Source: Pseudomonas fluorescens (GTDB taxonomy: Bacteria; Pseudomonadota; Gammaproteobacteria; Pseudomonadales; Pseudomonadaceae). From it: DNA of 64,000 nt. A program made the position numbers and the translations under genes. Where the stretch lies: NCBI RefSeq assembly GCF_902497785.1, contig NZ_CABVHK010000017.1, positions 1 through 64,000 of the forward strand, given 5' to 3'. The notes beneath the pieces are model-generated. The model did no database searches and was not told where the DNA came from. It was given only the letters and a program-made list of their open reading frames with translations. Below, in pieces: positions 60,908 to 64,000 of this stretch (positions are counted from its first letter, which is position 1; the number at the start of each line of letters is the position of its first letter).

Positions 60908-61192
60908 TTATTTCTTTTCCGGCGGCAACTCGGGCAGTGCGCGCAGCGCCGTTTCGTACCATTCGGTATTGAACGCGCGGTCTTCTTCGAGGATTGCGTC
61001 GATTTCCACCGCCAACACGTGGGCCATCAGGTTGAGGATCTCTTCACGCTCGTAGCCCACCAGGGTCAGCTTGTTGAAGGTCGCCTTGGCCGCTGGCGGG
61101 TTGTCGCTTTCGATCTGGTTTTCGATGGCTTCAACCAAAGTGTTTTCGGCGAACTCTTCTTCGTCGAGTTCGATGTCTGTTGGCTCGCTCAT
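60908..61192 (-). CDS. Conserved-looking acidic small protein
   Basis: A 94-residue, strongly acidic and mostly helical protein. It begins with an Asp/Glu-rich stretch (DIELDEEEFAENTLVEAIENQ) and holds a hydrophobic helix (KLTLVGYEREEILNLMAHVLAVE, about residues 40-62), which suggests a soluble protein with a short amphipathic core. I do not recognise a family or function. It has a good ribosome site (TTGAGGAGCC). It is followed by a REPIN. Confidence 0.7.
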   Translation of the reverse strand: MSEPTDIELDEEEFAENTLVEAIENQIESDNPPAAKATFNKLTLVGYEREEILNLMAHVLAVEIDAILEEDRAFNTEWYETALRALPELPPEKK

Positions 61193-61316
61193 GGCAGGCT
61201 CCTCAAGTTAAGGCGGCCAGTTTACCTGCATTCAGCGCTGTGATGCTGCTGGCAAGAATGGCCGGCGCGTTCTATAAAACAGGACTGCCCACCCCGCACG
61301 GCCCGGAGGCTTTGTG

Positions 61317-61976
61317 ATGCTCAAGCTTTATGGTTTTTCCGTCAGCAACTACTACAACATGGTGAAACTGGCGCTGCTGGAGAAAGGACTGTCGTTCGAA
61401 GAGGTGCCGTTTTATGCAGGTACGAGCCCGGAGGCCTTGGCAATCAGCCCGCGCGGCAAGGTACCGGTGCTGGGCGTCGAGCAAGGCTTCATCAACGAAA
61501 CCGCGGTGATTCTGGAGTACATCGAGCAGAGTCAGAAGGGCGCTCCGCTGCTGCCGAGCGATCCTTTCGAACGGGCCCAGGTCCTTGCGCTGGCCAAGGA
61601 AATCGAGCTGTACATCGAACTGCCGGCTCGCGCCTGTTATGCCGAAGCGTTTTTCGGCATGCCGGTGCCAGACGCGATCAAGGACAAAACCAAAGCCGAG
61701 CTACTGCTGGGTTTTGCCTCGCTGGGACGGCACGGCAAGTTTGCCCCTTATGTAGCCGGGGACAGTTTGAGCATCGCGGATTTGTATTTCCTGTACAGCG
61801 TTCCGCTGGCCTGTGCGGTGGCGCATAAGCTGTTCGGGCTGGATTTGTTGGCGGAGATGCCGGCGGCCAAGGCGCTGTTGGAACGACTGGAGCAGAACCC
61901 GAACGTGCAGCGGATTGCGGCGGACAAGGAGGCGGCGATGCCGGCGTTTCTGGCGATGGTCGCGTCCAAGAAATAG
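61317..61976 (+). CDS. Glutathione S-transferase-family protein
   Basis: A 219-residue protein with an N-terminal thioredoxin-like GST domain (MLKLYGFSVSNYYNMVKLALLEKGL, residues 1-25 in parts) and a C-terminal helical domain. The catalytic position is Ser in FSVSNYY, typical of zeta/theta-like bacterial GSTs, and INETAVILEYIEQ is the glutathione-site segment. The reaction is probably conjugation or isomerisation, but the substrate is unknown. ATG at 61317 was chosen, seven bases after GGAGG, over an adjacent GTG at 61314. Confidence 0.9.
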   Translation: MLKLYGFSVSNYYNMVKLALLEKGLSFEEVPFYAGTSPEALAISPRGKVPVLGVEQGFINETAVILEYIEQSQKGAPLLPSDPFERAQVLALAKEIELYIELPARACYAEAFFGMPVPDAIKDKTKAELLLGFASLGRHGKFAPYVAGDSLSIADLYFLYSVPLACAVAHKLFGLDLLAEMPAAKALLERLEQNPNVQRIAADKEAAMPAFLAMVASKK

Positions 61977-61999
61977 ATCTGTAGCGTCCCTCAGGACGC

Positions 62000-62094
62000 T
62001 TTCGCGAGCAGGCTCGCTCCCACATTCAATCCTTGGTGTTCACAGGATAGGGGTTCACCACAGTTTCAATGTGGGAGCGAGCCTGCTCGCGAAG
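62000..62094. repeat. REPIN, GTGGGAGCGAGC type
   Basis: An inverted REP pair between the convergent GST and argH genes. Confidence 0.85.
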
Positions 62095-62104
62095 CTTCTG
62101 GCTT

Positions 62105-63499
62105 TCAGCGGCCGGCGAGCAATGCCTGGCCGCGAACCACAGCCTGTTTGACCTGGGCCGGCGCAGTGCCGCCGATGTGGTCGCGGGCGTTCACTGAACC
62201 TTCCAGGGTCAGCACGGCAAACACGTCCTGATCGATCTGGTCGCTGAACTTGCGCAACTCTTCCAGGCTCATTTCCGCGAGGTCCTTGCCGCTTTCCACG
62301 CCGTACTTCACGGCATGGCCAACGATTTCATGGCAGTCACGGAACGGCAGGCCACGACGAACCAGGTAGTCAGCCAGGTCGGTGGCGGTGGAGAAACCGC
62401 GCAGTGCCGCTTCGCGCATGATCGCGTGCTTGGGTTTGATCGCCGGGATCATGTCGGCAAAGGCGCGCAGCGAATCGCGCAGCGTGTCGGCAGCGTCGAA
62501 CAGCGGTTCCTTGTCTTCCTGGTTGTCCTTGTTGTAGGCCAATGGCTGGCCCTTCATCAAGGTCAGCAGGCCCATCAGTGCACCAAAGACGCGGCCGGTC
62601 TTGCCGCGAACCAGTTCTGGCACGTCCGGGTTTTTCTTTTGCGGCATGATCGAGCTGCCGGTGCAGAAGCGGTCTGGCAGATCGATGAACTGGAACTGCG
62701 CGCTGGTCCAAAGCACCAACTCTTCGGAGAAACGCGACAAGTGCATCATCGCGATGCTCGCCGCCGAGCAGAATTCAATGGCGAAGTCGCGGTCGGACAC
62801 GTTGTCCAGCGAATTGCCGCCGACAGCGTCGAAGCCCAGGAGCTGGGCGGTGTACTCGCGATCGATCGGATACGTCGTACCCGCCAGCGCGGCGCTGCCC
62901 AAGGGCATGCGGTTAGTGCGTTTGCGGCAGTCGACCAGGCGCTCGTAGTCGCGGCTGAGCATTTCGAACCAGGCCAGCATGTGGTGCCCGAAGGTCACCG
63001 GTTGCGCGGTTTGCAGGTGAGTGAAGCCGGGCATGATGCTGCCGGCTTCGCGCTCGGCCTGTTCCAGCAAGCCTTTTTGCAGGCGGGTGATTTCGCTCAG
63101 GATCAGGTCGATCTCGTCGCGCAGCCACAGACGGATGTCGGTGGCGACCTGGTCGTTACGGCTACGCCCGGTGTGCAGCTTTTTGCCAGTCACGCCGATG
63201 CGGTCGGTCAGGCGTGCCTCGATGTTCATGTGCACGTCTTCGAGGTCGATGCGCCAGTCGAACTGACCGGCCTCGATTTCGCCCTGGATGGTCTTCAGGC
63301 CATCGGCGATGCTGTCGCGCTCGGCATCGGTGAGTACGCCGACCTTGGCCAGCATGGTGGCGTGGGCGATCGAGCCCATGATGTCGTGGCGATACAGGCG
63401 CTGGTCGAAAGTGACGGAGGCGGTGAAGCGGGCGACGAAGGCGTCGACGGGTTCACTGAAGCGGCCGCCCCAGGACTGATTGGTCTTGTCAGTGCTCAT
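62105..63499 (-). CDS. argH: Argininosuccinate lyase
   Basis: A 464-residue fumarase/aspartase-superfamily enzyme that releases arginine and fumarate in the last arginine step. The family signature GSSIMPQKKNPD lies at about residue 283, and GRSRNDQVATD and HLQTAQPVTFGHH (about residues 112-165) carry the His base. The start MSTDKTNQSWGGRF is the usual one; the frame continues upstream with no ribosome site. It is divergent from algR. Confidence 0.97.
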   Translation of the reverse strand: MSTDKTNQSWGGRFSEPVDAFVARFTASVTFDQRLYRHDIMGSIAHATMLAKVGVLTDAERDSIADGLKTIQGEIEAGQFDWRIDLEDVHMNIEARLTDRIGVTGKKLHTGRSRNDQVATDIRLWLRDEIDLILSEITRLQKGLLEQAEREAGSIMPGFTHLQTAQPVTFGHHMLAWFEMLSRDYERLVDCRKRTNRMPLGSAALAGTTYPIDREYTAQLLGFDAVGGNSLDNVSDRDFAIEFCSAASIAMMHLSRFSEELVLWTSAQFQFIDLPDRFCTGSSIMPQKKNPDVPELVRGKTGRVFGALMGLLTLMKGQPLAYNKDNQEDKEPLFDAADTLRDSLRAFADMIPAIKPKHAIMREAALRGFSTATDLADYLVRRGLPFRDCHEIVGHAVKYGVESGKDLAEMSLEELRKFSDQIDQDVFAVLTLEGSVNARDHIGGTAPAQVKQAVVRGQALLAGR

Positions 63500-63946
63500 G
63501 AATTCGCTCGTATCGGCTGAAGAAAGATGGCGTTGAAAGCTGCTGCGGATAATAACAGGGTTGCCAATCCTGTCGCTGACACTGGTCGACACGTTTTTTT
63601 GCGCGGCGCCAGCCCATGCTCGAAGCGGGCAATGCGGAAAATGCGCAACGATATTTTTCAATTGAGCAATAACGCTCCGGCAACCGTCTACAGTTGGACA
63701 GTAGGATCAGCGCTCATCTCGGCGCTGCAGCGGACTATAAGAAGAGGGGGTGTTCATATTGTGTATCAGCAAACCCTACGGCGATGCCTCGCCAACCGCC
63801 AATTGCCCGGCAAATAAAAATTTAGCGGTCGGACGGGCGGCACTTTTTGGCCCTCGCGCTAGTCTTAGCGTGGATCGCGGTGACGGACGTCACTTCACTT
63901 GTCTACGCTATCCTTGTGCGAGACTCACGCAGGAATCCAGCGCAAT
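63500..63946. other. argH-algR divergent region
   Basis: These 447 bases hold no convincing gene. The stretch just before algR is AT-richer. A possible -10 (CTATCC near 63908) lies about 35 bases ahead of algR, with a poor -35. No algZ/fimS gene is present. Confidence 0.5.
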
Positions 63947-64000
63947 ATGAATGTCCTGATCGTTGATGACGAACCCCTTGCCCGCGAGCGCCTGAGCCGA
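63947..64000 (+). CDS. algR: Response regulator AlgR, 5' end only
   Basis: The first 18 codons read MNVLIVDDEPLARERLSR, which is the receiver-domain start of AlgR, with the acidic pocket Asp7-Asp8-Glu9. AlgR is a LytTR-type regulator of alginate, type IV pili and virulence in P. aeruginosa. The gene continues beyond the window, so only the N-terminus is supported here. GCAGGAATCCAGC precedes the ATG. It is divergent from argH. Confidence 0.85.
   Translation, partial: MNVLIVDDEPLARERLSR

Noticed and set aside
6775..62094. CRISPR-like repeated spacing
   Set aside because: REP copies are isolated inverted pairs at unrelated places, not direct repeats with spacers, and no cas genes are near.
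63527..63817. 96-codon open frame before algR
   Set aside because: No ribosome site or family pattern, and it overlaps the argH 5' region; it does not resemble an algZ fragment.

Overview
The window reads as core chromosome of a fluorescent-group Pseudomonas (P. fluorescens lineage in the broad sense). The reasons are the presence of crc, algC, sutA, dadR-dadA-dadX and algR in an order I recall from pseudomonads, high-GC codon use throughout, and many intergenic palindromes of the two REP families typical of these genomes. I see no rRNA, tRNA, prophage, insertion sequence or CRISPR array.

Layout. (1) 49-6756: a lipoprotein gene, then the leftward yicC-gmk-rpoZ-spoT-ridA cluster (nucleotide and ppGpp metabolism), with rph and a small membrane-protein gene divergent from it. 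(2) 7289-8494: gltS, a glutamate symporter gene in an AT-richer surrounding with a perfect ANR/FNR-type box upstream; it separates rph-DUF4870 from crc-pyrE and looks like an insertion. (3) 8554-15377: crc/pyrE, then the leftward coaBC-dut-algC-argB group and radC. (4) 15510-17944: a peptide-type solute-binding protein and the rpmB-rpmG ribosomal operon. (5) 18135-31222: amine and amino-acid catabolism, comprising cupin, kauB-type aldehyde dehydrogenase, MFS permease, PuuB-like oxidoreductase, a MocR-type regulator, the dadR/dadA-ridA-dadX alanine system and a PauR-like repressor. (6) 31393-44872: cytochrome c5, CoA-transferase family protein, xpt, rep, a ProE-like cyclic-di-GMP phosphodiesterase, a MATE pump, a LysR regulator, a chemoreceptor with a sigma-28-like promoter and a DUF4432 protein. 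(7) 44869-51053: comM, a BRO-N domain protein behind a structured leader, ubiK, glnK-amtB, a YjbQ protein and sutA. (8) 51203-57264: the leftward lptM-lysA-dapF-DUF484-xerC-HAD cluster, and cyaY, a DUF1289 gene and rnk rightward. (9) 57271-64000: cyaA, small acidic or helical proteins, a GST, argH and the first 18 codons of algR.

How the genes may work together: Crc (8554) is the Hfq partner in carbon catabolite repression, and the dadA leader here carries an AAC-AAC-AA motif of the kind Hfq/Crc recognise. The PauR-like repressor (30674), the kauB-like dehydrogenase and the PuuB-like oxidase form a gamma-glutamylated polyamine branch, and a site resembling the PuuR operator lies in front of the dehydrogenase. 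GlnK-AmtB, GltS and DadA-DadX link nitrogen acquisition with amino-acid use.

Most of the window is ordinary conserved backbone. The best second looks are the ANR-box gltS insertion, the BRO-N gene with its repetitive foldable leader, the MocR and PauR-type operators, the rnk attenuator-like leader, the chemoreceptor promoter, and the lack of an algZ/fimS gene between argH and algR. All family assignments come from reading the translated sequence and from memory; no database search was run.
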